Assembly: GCF_042648405.1 (NCBI RefSeq) | Contig: NZ_JBHRXV010000013.1 | Coordinates: 1 to 64,000, forward strand | Reading direction: 5' to 3' | Length of the DNA stretch: 64,000 nucleotides | Source: Sphingoaurantiacus capsulatus | Lineage (GTDB): Bacteria; Pseudomonadota; Alphaproteobacteria; Sphingomonadales; Sphingomonadaceae | In this document: piece by piece, positions 43,223-53,893 of the stretch | Position numbering within the stretch: position 1 is the first letter of the stretch | How the letters are laid out: each line of letters starts with the position of its first letter | Notes under the pieces: model-generated | The model's database searches: none | What the model was told of the DNA's origin: nothing | The model's input: only the letters and a program-made list of their open reading frames with translations | Translations under genes and position numbers: made by a program

Positions 43223-44128
43223 ATGGCCCGACTGTTGTTGCCGATCGCCGCCGCCGCGCTGCTCGCTAGCCCGGCCGTCGCCCGCACCCCGGACATTCGC
43301 ACCGAAGACGTCGAGCGTTTCTACGCGCTCTATGACGCGGCCGGCGGCAAGCCGACCGCCGAGGTGCTCCAGCGCGACTACCTCGACAAGGGCACGCCCG
43401 GCCTGAAGGAGTTCGCGCGGCTGCGCCGCATCACCGGCGAGCGCATCGCCGCCGCCATTGCGCAAACGCCGAAGGTTTACACCGACGCCCGCGACTGCGC
43501 GGCGCTGTTGCCGAAGATCACGGCACGCCTGAGCGCTTCGCTGACGCGGCTCGGCGAAATCTACCCCGAAGCGAGTTTCCCGCCGGTCACCCTGACGATC
43601 GGGCGCAGCCGGCCGGTCGGGGTCGCCAATGCGACGGGCGTCTACATCGGCCTGGAGGCTTTGTGCGCCTGGGAAATGCCCGACCCCGACCGCGAGAACC
43701 GCTTCGTCCATGTCATCGCGCATGAATTTGTCCACGTGCAGCAGCCCGGCGCGCAGGTGGAGGATGACAAGGCCTCGGTGCTTCATGCCTCGCTGCTCGA
43801 AGGCGGCGCCGAGCTCATCGGCGAACTGATGTCGGGCTCGCTCTCGTACAAGCACCTGCTCACCGCGACGCGCGGGCGGGAGAAAGAATTCGAGACGGCG
43901 TTTCTCGCCGATATCGACAAGCCGGCGATGGGCTCCAACTGGCTCTACAACGGCCTCGGCACACCCGAGAATCCGACCGATCTCGGCTATTGGATCGGCT
44001 ACCGTATCGCGAAGGCCTATTATGCCAAAGCCCAGGACAAGCGCGCCGCGGTCAAGGCGATCATCGAAATGAAGGACCCCAAAGCCTTCCTCGCCGCCAG
44101 CGGCTGGACGCCGGGGATGCGCTTCTAA
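43223..44128 (+). CDS. Predicted secreted Zn-dependent protease (DUF2268-like)
   Basis: 301 residues. Signal peptide (1-20, ending SPAVA), then a gluzincin-like site: H167-E-F-V-H171 and a downstream glutamate in LLEGGAELIGEL. DUF2268-type proteins are predicted metalloproteases with unknown substrates. RBS GGAGAG. Alone behind a promoter with a 7-bp palindrome (43181). Confidence 0.8.
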   Translation: MARLLLPIAAAALLASPAVARTPDIRTEDVERFYALYDAAGGKPTAEVLQRDYLDKGTPGLKEFARLRRITGERIAAAIAQTPKVYTDARDCAALLPKITARLSASLTRLGEIYPEASFPPVTLTIGRSRPVGVANATGVYIGLEALCAWEMPDPDRENRFVHVIAHEFVHVQQPGAQVEDDKASVLHASLLEGGAELIGELMSGSLSYKHLLTATRGREKEFETAFLADIDKPAMGSNWLYNGLGTPENPTDLGYWIGYRIAKAYYAKAQDKRAAVKAIIEMKDPKAFLAASGWTPGMRF

Positions 44129-44231
44129 CGCGTCTAGCGCGCGTAGGCCCCCACGCGCCCGACGCGCGAAAGCCCTTGCGGGATGCGCGGCAGCCGCGCA
44201 ACTCGGGGGCGACGGGAAACGGGGAGCAGGC

Positions 44232-46010
44232 ATGAGGATTTCGCGACGGCATTTGGTCGGCCTGATGGCGGCGACGGCGCTGACGCCGCGGCCCGCGCTG
44301 GCGCAGGGCGATGCCGCGGCTCGGCTGCGCGACCTGCTCGACGCCAGCGAGGCGGCCGATGTCCGCCGCAATCCGCTGGGTGCCGTGCGGAAAGGCGCCG
44401 CGCCCGCCGGCCCGGCCTTCGTCGATCCCTTAAGCGACGGCTATCGCGCCGCGCTCCTCGCCGACAAGACGCGCGAGCTGGCGGCGCTGAACGCGATCGA
44501 CCGCGCCGCGCTGCCACCCACCGACCGCATCGCCTATGACGTGTTCGACTATCGCACCCGCCAATCGCTCGGGTTCGTCGAGAGCGGGCTGTTCGACGTG
44601 ACGCGGAAGACGCCGCTCAATGCCTCCTTCGGCCTGCAGGTCGAATTCCCCGACTTCGCCGCCGATGCATCCTACGCGTCGCTCGCCGACTATGAGGCCG
44701 GCCTGGCGCGCCTGGAGGGCTTCGCCGGCCACCTGGCCAGCACGATCGACTGGCTGAAGCGCGGGCGCGCCGAGGGCTATGTGCAGTCGAAGGTGATCGC
44801 CGCCAACGTGCTGGCGCAGGTCGACGCGATGCTGAAGATCGCGCCCGCCGACAGCCCGTTCATGGCGGTGACGAAGAAGATGCCGAACGCGCTCTCCGCC
44901 ACCGACCGCGAGCGGCTGGCCAAAGCCTATGCCGAGGTGACCGAGCGGCGCATCTACCCCGGCTACCACCTGTGGCAGACCTATCTGCGCGAAACCTACC
45001 TCCCTGCCGCCACCGAGGCGCCGGGCCGCTGGGCGATGAAGGATGGCGCGGCGCTCTACGCCGCCGACCTCGCGCGCCACACCACCACGACGATGAGTGC
45101 CGCCGAAATCCACGCGCTCGGCCTTACCGAGGTCACGCGCATCCGCGCCGAGATGGAGAAGGTGCGCCAGGACGTCGGCTTCAAGGGCGACCTCAAGGCC
45201 TTCTTCGAGCATGTCCGCACCGACCCGCGCTATTATTATACCAAGCCCGCGGACCTGCTCGCCCGCTTCAAGGCGATCGAGGACAAGATCTGGCCGGCGA
45301 TCCCCAAGCTGTTCCACAACCGCCCGAAGGCGCCGTTCGAGGTCCGCCCGCTGCCCGCGCTCGGCGACCAGCGCGGCACCGGCTATTACCGCGCCGGGCC
45401 GCCCGACGGCGTGTCGCCCGGCATCCTGTTCTTCAACATGTCGATGCTGAACACCCGGCCGATCCCGACGCTCGAAACGCTGACCTTGCACGAAGGCATC
45501 CCCGGCCATCATTTCCAGATCACGCTGGCCCGCGAGAACGCGGCGCTGCCGCCGCTGCTCCGCTACGGCAGCTCGACCGCCTACAGCGAGGGCTGGGGTC
45601 TCTATGCGGAATCACTCGGGCGCAAACTCTGCATGTTCACCGACCCGATGCAGTGGTTCGGCCATCTCGACATGGAGATGCTGCGCGCGGTGCGGCTGGT
45701 GGTCGATACCGGCCTGCATGCGCAGCGCTGGGAGCGGCAGCGGGCGATCGACTATATGCTCGACAACACGTCGATGGCGCCGCGCGACGTGGCGGTGGAG
45801 ATCGACCGCTACATTTCCCATCCGGGCCAGGCCTGCAGCTATAAGATCGGCGAGCTGAAGATGAAGGCGCTGCGCGAGAAGGCGGCAACGGCGCTCGGCA
45901 GCCGCTTCGACGTGCGCGACTTCCACGCCCAGGTGCTCGATACCGGCGCGCTGCCGATGGCGGTGCTGGAAGCAAAGATCGACGGCTGGCTGGCCGCGCC
46001 GCCCGCATGA
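44232..46010 (+). CDS. DUF885 metallopeptidase-like protein
   Basis: 592 residues. Tat-like signal (ISRRHLVGL near 3-11, then LAQG), so export folded. The DUF885 core has the HExxPGHH motif H420-E-G-I-P-G-H-H427 and later AYSEGWGLYAESLG, which together form the probable zinc site. These proteins are large helical carboxypeptidase-like enzymes of unknown substrate. RBS GGGAGCAGG. 36 bases before the antiporter gene. Confidence 0.85.
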   Translation: MRISRRHLVGLMAATALTPRPALAQGDAAARLRDLLDASEAADVRRNPLGAVRKGAAPAGPAFVDPLSDGYRAALLADKTRELAALNAIDRAALPPTDRIAYDVFDYRTRQSLGFVESGLFDVTRKTPLNASFGLQVEFPDFAADASYASLADYEAGLARLEGFAGHLASTIDWLKRGRAEGYVQSKVIAANVLAQVDAMLKIAPADSPFMAVTKKMPNALSATDRERLAKAYAEVTERRIYPGYHLWQTYLRETYLPAATEAPGRWAMKDGAALYAADLARHTTTTMSAAEIHALGLTEVTRIRAEMEKVRQDVGFKGDLKAFFEHVRTDPRYYYTKPADLLARFKAIEDKIWPAIPKLFHNRPKAPFEVRPLPALGDQRGTGYYRAGPPDGVSPGILFFNMSMLNTRPIPTLETLTLHEGIPGHHFQITLARENAALPPLLRYGSSTAYSEGWGLYAESLGRKLCMFTDPMQWFGHLDMEMLRAVRLVVDTGLHAQRWERQRAIDYMLDNTSMAPRDVAVEIDRYISHPGQACSYKIGELKMKALREKAATALGSRFDVRDFHAQVLDTGALPMAVLEAKIDGWLAAPPA

Positions 46011-46045
46011 TGTAGTAGGGGACGATGGCGGCAGGAGCGTAGCGG

Positions 46046-47845
46046 ATGGCGGATGCGAGCGGATTCGGGGTCGGGCCGGCGGTGGTGCTGCTCGCGGCGG
46101 GCGTCGTCGCGGTGCCGATCTTCCGGCGCCTCGGCCTCGGCTCGGTGCTCGGCTACCTGAGCGCCGGGCTTATCATTGGCCCGTTCGGCCTCGGCCTGTT
46201 CAACGATGCCGAAGCGCTGCTGCACATCGCCGAACTGGGCGTGGTGCTGTTCCTGTTCATCATCGGGCTTGAGATGCGCCCATCGAAGCTGTGGAAGCTC
46301 CGAAAACAGATCTTCGGCCTCGGCGCCGCGCAGGTGCTGACCTGCGGCGCGCTGCTGACCGGCGTCGGCGTGCTGGCCGGCCTCGCGCCCGCCGTCGCGG
46401 CCGTTGCGGCGATGGGCTTCGTGCTCTCCTCGACCGCGGTCATCATGCAGATGCTCGAGGAGGAAGGCGACAAGGCCGAGCCCGAGGGGCAGCGCGCCAT
46501 CGCCATCCTGCTGCTGGAAGACCTCGCCATCGTACCGCTGCTCGCCCTCGTCGCGCTGTGGGCGGCGTTCAACGGCCAGGCGGCCGAGGCGTCGATGCCG
46601 TTCTGGCAGAGCGCCGGCATCGCGATCGGTGCGCTCGCCGCGCTGATCGCCGCCGGCCGCTGGCTGCTCGATCCCTTCTTCGGGCTGATCGCCCGCGCCG
46701 GCGCCCGTGAGGTGCTGACCGCCGCCGCCCTTCTGGTGGTGCTCGGGTCGGCGCTGTTCATGCAGACGGCGGGCCTGTCGATGGCGATGGGCGCCTTCCT
46801 CGCCGGCGTGCTGCTCTCCGAATCAAGCTTCCGCCATCAGCTTGAGGCCGACATCGAGCCGTTCCGCGGCATCCTGCTCGGGCTGTTCTTCCTGTCGGTC
46901 GGCATGTCGCTCAACCTCACCATCGTGTTCAGCGAGGGGCAGCTGGTGCTCGGCGGCGTGCTCGCCTTCATGATCGTCAAGGCGATCGGCATCTACGGCA
47001 TCGCCCGCGCCGCGCATTCGGACCACCGTGCCGCCACTCACCGCGCCGCGCTGTTCGCACAGGGCGGCGAGTTCGCCTTCGTACTCTATGCCGCCGCGCT
47101 CGCGGTCGGGCTGTTCGACGCCCGCATCTCCGCGATCATGACCGCGATCGTCATCCTGTCGATGGCGCTGACCCCGCTCGTCCTCATCGCCCAGAAGCGG
47201 ATGCGCCGCGACGCGCCGGTGTCGATGGAGGGGATCGACAAGGCGGAAGATCTGCGCGGCCGCGTGCTGTTCATCGGCTTCGGCCGCTTCGGGCAGGTGG
47301 CGAGCCAGGCGCTGTTGTCGCGCCGCGTCGAGCTGGCGCTGATCGAGACCGACGTCGAGATGATCCGCGCCGCCGCCAATTTCGGCTTCAAGATCCACTA
47401 TGGCGACGGCACGCGCTTGGACGTGCTTCATGCCTCGGGCGCCGCCACCGCCGAGGCGATCCTCGTCTGTGTCGAAAAGCCCGAGATCGCCGACCAGATC
47501 GTCGCGCTGTGCAAGGCGGAGTTCCCGCTGGCCCAGCTCTACGTCCGCTCCTTCGATCGCGGCCATGCGCTGCGGCTGATCCAGGCCGGTGTCGATTTCC
47601 AGATCCGCGAGACCTTCGAATCCGCGCTGGTGTTCAGCGAGGCGGTGCTGACCGGCCTCGGCTTCGAGGAGGAGGATGCCCGCGAAGCCATCGCCGAGGT
47701 GCGCGAGCGCGACGAGCAGCGGGTCGAGCTGGAGCTGGTCGGCGGCCTCACCGCCGGCCGCGTCCTGTTGCGCGGCAACATGGTGACGCCCGAGCCGGAG
47801 CCCTTCTTCCCGCGCGCCAGATCGGCCGCGCCCGCTGACAGCTGA
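46046..47845 (+). CDS. Kef-type monovalent cation:proton antiporter
   Basis: 599 residues: an N-terminal CPA2 antiporter domain of about 12 TM segments (to about 385) and a C-terminal RCK/TrkA-N domain beginning with GRVLFIGFGRFGQ. The layout is that of KefB/KefC, glutathione-gated potassium efflux, but the C-terminus is also that of other CPA2 antiporters. RBS AGGAG. Four bases before the convergent diguanylate cyclase stop. Confidence 0.9.
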   Translation: MADASGFGVGPAVVLLAAGVVAVPIFRRLGLGSVLGYLSAGLIIGPFGLGLFNDAEALLHIAELGVVLFLFIIGLEMRPSKLWKLRKQIFGLGAAQVLTCGALLTGVGVLAGLAPAVAAVAAMGFVLSSTAVIMQMLEEEGDKAEPEGQRAIAILLLEDLAIVPLLALVALWAAFNGQAAEASMPFWQSAGIAIGALAALIAAGRWLLDPFFGLIARAGAREVLTAAALLVVLGSALFMQTAGLSMAMGAFLAGVLLSESSFRHQLEADIEPFRGILLGLFFLSVGMSLNLTIVFSEGQLVLGGVLAFMIVKAIGIYGIARAAHSDHRAATHRAALFAQGGEFAFVLYAAALAVGLFDARISAIMTAIVILSMALTPLVLIAQKRMRRDAPVSMEGIDKAEDLRGRVLFIGFGRFGQVASQALLSRRVELALIETDVEMIRAAANFGFKIHYGDGTRLDVLHASGAATAEAILVCVEKPEIADQIVALCKAEFPLAQLYVRSFDRGHALRLIQAGVDFQIRETFESALVFSEAVLTGLGFEEEDAREAIAEVRERDEQRVELELVGGLTAGRVLLRGNMVTPEPEPFFPRARSAAPADS

Positions 47846-47848
47846 GCC

Positions 47849-48994
47849 TCAGCTCATCGCGCGGTAGACGAGGTTCCGGCCGGCGCCCTTCGCGCGGTAG
47901 AGCTGCTGGTCGGCGCGGCGAACCAGCTCAGCGAGCGTCTCGCCGGGGCGAAACTCCGCGACGCCGCCGCTGACGCTGATGATCGGCGAGCCGCCCTCGC
48001 GCTCGGTCAGCACCGCCAGCCGGATCGCTTCCGCCGACAGCCGGCAGGGTTCCGCCGTCGTTTGTTCGACCAGTATGGCGAACTCCTCGCCGCCGGTGCG
48101 CGCGATCAGCGCCGAGGACGGCGCGGCGCGCTTCAGGATCGCGGCAAAGGCGGCGATCACCTCGTCGCCGACGTCATGGCCGTGCGCATCGTTGATCGCC
48201 TTGAAATGATCGAGGTCGAACAGCGCGATCGACAGCGGCTGGCCCTCGTCGGCCGCGCGTTTCAGCGCCTGTTCGGCGCGCCGGTCGAAGCCGCGGCGGT
48301 TGGCGATACCGGTCAGCGCATCGGTCTCCGCCTCGCCGCGCGACCGGTCGGTAACATCCTTCACCAGCACCAACAGGATGAGGAGGCCGACGCCGAGCAT
48401 CATCACCGCGCCGCCCGCCTGTGAGATCAGCGCATAGGTGCTGCCGGCATAGGCCTTGGCGGTCGGCCCGGACCCGAAGGCGACCGCGAGGAACGCCTTG
48501 GCGATGAAGAAGGCCGACATCAGCACGAAATAGCCGGCGACGAAGCGGTAGAGCGGCGCGGGGCGCGGCACCCGCGTCATCACCACCACCGTCCAGGCGC
48601 AGGCGAGCGCTAGCGGCAGCTGGAAGAACAGCTCGTAGGGCATGCTGTCCCGCTCGCCGCCCCAGATCGCAGCGCGGAGTGCCAAGCCGGTGACGAAGAT
48701 GGTCAACGGGATTCCGCGCGTCGTCGCGACGCCGCAGAAGCGCGCGAAGGCGTGACCGATCAGCAGCATCGCCGCTAGCGAGGTCGCATAGCTCGTCGCG
48801 CTGAACAGCGTCGTGTAGGGGGTCAGCCGCACCAGGATTTCGCTGAGCGGGGTCAGCGCGCCGACCGAATAGGCGAGCGCGAACCACAGCGCCTGCCGCT
48901 GTGCGCGGAACACGAGGGCGAGCGCCGCGAAACTGCCTGCGAACAGCAGCGCGATGCCGACGTTCACCGCCATCGAGAAGATTGCGCCCGTCAT
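47849..48994 (-). CDS. Membrane diguanylate cyclase (GGDEF)
   Basis: 381 residues: about six or seven TM helices up to residue 215, then a GGDEF domain beginning with DALTGIANRRGFD. The active site is GGEEF, a functional variant. The RxxD inhibitory site five residues upstream is missing (ALIARTGGEEF), so product inhibition is not expected. ATG at 48994 with AGGGG. No EAL domain. The TM region does not match a named sensor (MASE) domain that I recognise. Confidence 0.9.
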   Translation of the reverse strand: MTGAIFSMAVNVGIALLFAGSFAALALVFRAQRQALWFALAYSVGALTPLSEILVRLTPYTTLFSATSYATSLAAMLLIGHAFARFCGVATTRGIPLTIFVTGLALRAAIWGGERDSMPYELFFQLPLALACAWTVVVMTRVPRPAPLYRFVAGYFVLMSAFFIAKAFLAVAFGSGPTAKAYAGSTYALISQAGGAVMMLGVGLLILLVLVKDVTDRSRGEAETDALTGIANRRGFDRRAEQALKRAADEGQPLSIALFDLDHFKAINDAHGHDVGDEVIAAFAAILKRAAPSSALIARTGGEEFAILVEQTTAEPCRLSAEAIRLAVLTEREGGSPIISVSGGVAEFRPGETLAELVRRADQQLYRAKGAGRNLVYRAMS

Positions 48995-49059
48995 TTTGCC
49001 CCTGTCGCCACCTTGCCGATTGGCGCGGCGGCGGCAAGGGGCGATGCGACGACCTGCGG

Positions 49060-50226
<1,167 letters not shown>

Positions 50227-50341
50227 GCGCTCTACTCCTGTTCGGCTTGCGCCTCATGCCACCCCGGTAGCGGAGCGTCACCCGTCAAGCCTGACAGCCG
50301 CGCTTTCCTCCTCTACAGGTTCGGGAAGGCAGGGAGGATGC

Positions 50342-51700
50342 ATGGCCGACGACATCGTCTGGTTCGAACGGATGACGTACTGGAATCCGCAGGCCGAGGA
50401 CGCGCGCGAGGGAGATGACATCGACTATGCCCGCATCGTCCATTCGGGCTCTTTCCGCAGGCTCCAGGGCAAAACCCAGATTCTTAACCTCGGCGACAGC
50501 GACTTCTATCGCACCCGCCTGACCCATTCGCTGGAAGTCGCGCAGATCGGCGGAAGCATCGTCCGCCAGCTCGCTCGTCACGAACGCCACCATCCTGGTC
50601 ACGGCCATTTGCCGAGCCGCAGCATGATCCATGCGATCGGCATGACGCATGATCTCGGCCACCCGCCTTTCGGCCACGGCGGCGAAGTCGCGCTCAACTA
50701 TTGCATGCGCGATCATGGCGGCTTCGAAGGGAACGGCCAGACGCTGCGCATTCTCACGAAGCTGGAAAAATTCTCTGCCGACAACGGGGCAAATCTGACG
50801 CGCCGAACACTCTTGGGTGGTCTCAAATATCCGATCCCGTTCAGCCGCGCGGCCAATCCGGAGCTCTTGCCCCGCCTCGACCCCTCGCCCACGGCGATAA
50901 GCCTGATCGACCGCAAGGCGTCGAAGCCGCCGAAGGCCTATCTCGATTGCGATCAGGAAGCGGTGGACTGGATTCTGTCGCCGCTTTCCCCCGGCGACCG
51001 CAACCGCTTCATCGAAATGAAGATGCAGGCCGGCAAGCACGGAAAGTCACTGCACAAATCTTTCGACTGCACCATCATGGACCTCGCCGACGACATCGCG
51101 TTCGGCGTTCATGACCTTGAGGATGCGCTGGCACTACGCTTGATCAACGAAGCTGAATTTCGACGTTTCGTACCGGAGAACCGTTGCAGCGACTTTCTCG
51201 ACAAGTTGGCTGAGAAAAGTCGCAAGAAGGGCGAGCCCGTCAACAACCAGTATGAGCGCATGGTCACAGCGTTGTTTGGCGACGGCAACAGCCGAAAGCA
51301 CTTCATAAGCCAGCTGGTCGGCCACTTCGTTACGCACTGCCGCCTCGCCACGAACGAGGAGTTCGAAGAGCCTCTGCTTCGCTATCGCGCCATCATGGAT
51401 GCCGGCCCGTCCGAATTCCTCGCGGCCCTGCAAGAGGCAGTGCGCGAAACGGTGATCCTGAGCCCGAGCGTCCAGCATCTCGAGTTCAAGGGGCAGAAGA
51501 TGGTGGTGTCGGTGTTCGAAGCGCTAGCCTCCGAGCCGAGGCTCTTTCTGCCGGGCGACACGCGCAAGCGCTACGAGGCCAGCGATCAGCCGATGCGCGT
51601 CATCTGCGACCATATCTCCGGCATGACCGATCACTTCCTGCTGAAGACCTATGAGCGGCTGTTCAGCCCGCGCATGGGGTCGGTGTTCGACCGGCTCTAG
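50342..51700 (+). CDS. dgt: dGTP triphosphohydrolase, HD domain
   Basis: 452 residues. HD metal ligands: H in YRTRLTHSLEVAQIG, HD in MTHDLGHPPFGHGGE and D in DLADDIAFGVHD. The family removes triphosphate from dGTP; some members deplete dNTPs during phage infection and are known defence genes. ATG at 50342 with GGGAGGATG upstream. GC content is visibly lower in its 3' half than in the neighbours, hinting at transfer. It converges with the TraG-like gene (4-base overlap). Housekeeping nucleotide balance is the alternative role. Confidence 0.9.
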   Translation: MADDIVWFERMTYWNPQAEDAREGDDIDYARIVHSGSFRRLQGKTQILNLGDSDFYRTRLTHSLEVAQIGGSIVRQLARHERHHPGHGHLPSRSMIHAIGMTHDLGHPPFGHGGEVALNYCMRDHGGFEGNGQTLRILTKLEKFSADNGANLTRRTLLGGLKYPIPFSRAANPELLPRLDPSPTAISLIDRKASKPPKAYLDCDQEAVDWILSPLSPGDRNRFIEMKMQAGKHGKSLHKSFDCTIMDLADDIAFGVHDLEDALALRLINEAEFRRFVPENRCSDFLDKLAEKSRKKGEPVNNQYERMVTALFGDGNSRKHFISQLVGHFVTHCRLATNEEFEEPLLRYRAIMDAGPSEFLAALQEAVRETVILSPSVQHLEFKGQKMVVSVFEALASEPRLFLPGDTRKRYEASDQPMRVICDHISGMTDHFLLKTYERLFSPRMGSVFDRL

Positions 51701-53199
51701 TCGCCCAGTTCTCGCAGGATGCGCTCGGAAAGCTGGATGTCGCCCGCATTGGGCGGCCCCGCCACCGGGGACGGGGACGGCACCGGGCGATACGCCGGGC
51801 GGGGCGGGCGCACATATTCGACCAGCGGCGTGCGCGGCAGCCCGACCGGGTCGGCGGTCTTGTCGTGAAACGGATTGCCGTCGAACAGGTGGCGGAAGGC
51901 CGGGTCGAGCCGGTAGTTGGGCACCTTCGCCACCACCGCCTCGTCACCCGCGATCTGCAGCAGCATCTCGTCGGGCGGCAGCGCCAGCACCGCCACCGGG
52001 TCGGCATGGCCGACGATCTGCGCCATCGCCCGCGCGGCCAGCAGCGTGTTGGCGCCGAAGCACTGCAGCACCTTGCTGTTGTTGACCATCGTCGGCCAGT
52101 CCTCGGGGTAGAGGTGCTGGAGCTGCGACGCGTCCTGCCAGAAGCTCCAGGTCTGCAACCCATAGCCACGCAGCAGGGTTACCGCTTGCCGCAGCTCGTT
52201 GAAGTTGCCGAGCTGCGCGGCCTCGTCGAGCACGAACAGCGTCGATCGCTCAGGGCGTGATCGGCGCCGCATGATCGCGGTCATCAACGCACCGACCCAC
52301 AGCCGCAGCAGCCGCCCGTGCGAGGCGAGCATGTGCGGCGGCATGACGATGTAGAGGGTGATCGGGTCGCCGCGGGTGATCGCGTCGAAGTCGAGGCTCG
52401 ACCGCGCCGTCGCCGCCTGCACCGCGGGGCCGCGCATGAAGTCGATGGCCTCCTGCGCGAAGGCGACGATGCCGCCGATCGTCTCGGGCGCGTTGATGCC
52501 GAACAGCTGCCCGGTGTTGCGCGCCTCCGGGTGGCGTGAATCCTCCAGCGCGCTGACCAGCCCCGCCGCATCGCCCGCGGCGCGGTTCACCATGCCGCGC
52601 AGGTGGGTGAGCGTGTGCGCTTCCTTCGGCAGGTCGGTGAGCAGGTGGAGCAAGGTGCCGACGAGCAGTTGCCGGGCGCGCCCCTGCCAGAACTGGTTGC
52701 GCGGGTCGCCGCCCAGATCGAGCAGCAGCTGGTTGACCAGTACATGCGCCTCGTCGACCGCCGTCGCGCTCATCGGGTCGATCAGGTCGAGCGGATTGAG
52801 CGCGGCGCTGTCGAAGCCGGTAATGCCCATCGGGTCGAGCACGCACACCTGCTGCCCCAGCTCTCGCCGCCGCCGCGCGGTGATCGCGGCATTCTCGCCC
52901 TTGGGGTCGATGACGATCGCCGGCCCTTGATGGCGCAGCAGCGCCGGCACCACGCAGCCGATGCCCTTGCCGGCGCCGGTCGGCGCGATGGTGATCAAAT
53001 GCCCCTCGCCCGACAGCAGGATCGGCAGTGCATCGCGGCCGGCGGCATCAATCCGGTCGCCGAAACTGAAGCCGATCGCCTCATGGACCGGCTGCTTTTC
53101 GAGCGACCAGCCGACAAGCAGCCCCTCGCCCTCGATCGACTGCGGCAGGCTGAGTTTGGCGGGCGACTGCGTCCCGAACTGGTCGGCGGCGACACTCAT
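51697..53199 (-). CDS. Orphan TraG/VirD4-like coupling ATPase
   Basis: 500 residues. Walker A APTGAGKG at 72-79, IVIDPKGEN after it, Walker B LFVLDEAAQL at 321-330, all TraG/VirD4/TraD type. No N-terminal transmembrane helices are visible, unlike conjugative coupling proteins (usually 2), and no relaxase, pilus or type IV secretion genes are nearby. The C-terminal 60 residues are Pro-rich. It may instead be the soluble T4CP-like subtype. ATG overlaps the stop of the 226-residue protein by four bases (ATGA). Third gene of the STAND operon. Confidence 0.85.
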   Translation of the reverse strand: MSVAADQFGTQSPAKLSLPQSIEGEGLLVGWSLEKQPVHEAIGFSFGDRIDAAGRDALPILLSGEGHLITIAPTGAGKGIGCVVPALLRHQGPAIVIDPKGENAAITARRRRELGQQVCVLDPMGITGFDSAALNPLDLIDPMSATAVDEAHVLVNQLLLDLGGDPRNQFWQGRARQLLVGTLLHLLTDLPKEAHTLTHLRGMVNRAAGDAAGLVSALEDSRHPEARNTGQLFGINAPETIGGIVAFAQEAIDFMRGPAVQAATARSSLDFDAITRGDPITLYIVMPPHMLASHGRLLRLWVGALMTAIMRRRSRPERSTLFVLDEAAQLGNFNELRQAVTLLRGYGLQTWSFWQDASQLQHLYPEDWPTMVNNSKVLQCFGANTLLAARAMAQIVGHADPVAVLALPPDEMLLQIAGDEAVVAKVPNYRLDPAFRHLFDGNPFHDKTADPVGLPRTPLVEYVRPPRPAYRPVPSPSPVAGPPNAGDIQLSERILRELGD

Positions 53200-53876
53200 G
53201 CCGGGGCTCCCACGCGCGGACGGCTGCGCATGCCGTCAAAGACGATGTTCATCGGGTCGAGGCCGGTGGACAGCGGTTCGTCGTCGATCATCTCGATCTC
53301 GCCGCTGAAGCCGATGGCGAAGCGGGTGCGGAACAGATCGTTCGCGTAGATGACAGTCGCATCCGCATGCCAGCCGCTGTCGATCGGGGTGATCGCAATC
53401 GGCGCGGCGTGGGTGGCGACCACCTCGGGCACCGGGCCGCCGGTCAATTCGGCGAAGCGCGCGCTGTCCTCGATCAGGTGGAACGGCCCGTCGGTGCCGC
53501 GCACCGCGCTGCAGAAGAAGCGCAAATAGGCGATGACCGCGCCCTCGTCGGCGAGCTTCAATATGCCGGTGTCGTTGATGTCATGGACGAGCGCCGACGC
53601 CCCCTCGATCGGCAGCGCGCCGAACGGGCCGTAGAGGAAGGCAGCGCTGGCCAGCCCCATCTCGGTCTCCTGCAACGCATCGGCCCACATCCAGCCCGGC
53701 CAGAACGGCAGCGGCTGCACCCGATAGGCCAACATCTTCCCCGAATAGACCAACGGCCGGCAACGCACCTCGGTCCCGACCAGCCGGTCGCGCAGCGCCA
53801 CGGTCAAGGTCGCGTCGAGCTGATGCCAGGTGCCGGTCATCAGCGGCGGCGTCGGCCAGGGCGGCGGGCTTTCCAT
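53196..53876 (-). CDS. Protein of unknown function between STAND and TraG genes
   Basis: 226 residues. I do not recognise a family. There is no signal peptide or TM segment; the middle is aromatic-rich (LPFWPGWMWADALQE), and the C-terminal part has IYANDLFRTRFAIGFSGEIE, suggesting a mixed alpha/beta fold. It starts 17 bases after the STAND stop and overlaps the TraG start, so it is made with both. Confidence 0.75.
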   Translation of the reverse strand: MESPPPWPTPPLMTGTWHQLDATLTVALRDRLVGTEVRCRPLVYSGKMLAYRVQPLPFWPGWMWADALQETEMGLASAAFLYGPFGALPIEGASALVHDINDTGILKLADEGAVIAYLRFFCSAVRGTDGPFHLIEDSARFAELTGGPVPEVVATHAAPIAITPIDSGWHADATVIYANDLFRTRFAIGFSGEIEMIDDEPLSTGLDPMNIVFDGMRSRPRVGAPA

Positions 53877-53893
53877 GCAGGCTCCTCGAAGGC

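Noticed and set aside
51697..53199. TraG-like gene as evidence for an integrated conjugative element
   Set aside because: No relaxase, VirB/Trb gene, integrase or attachment site lies in the neighbourhood, and the protein has no visible membrane anchor.
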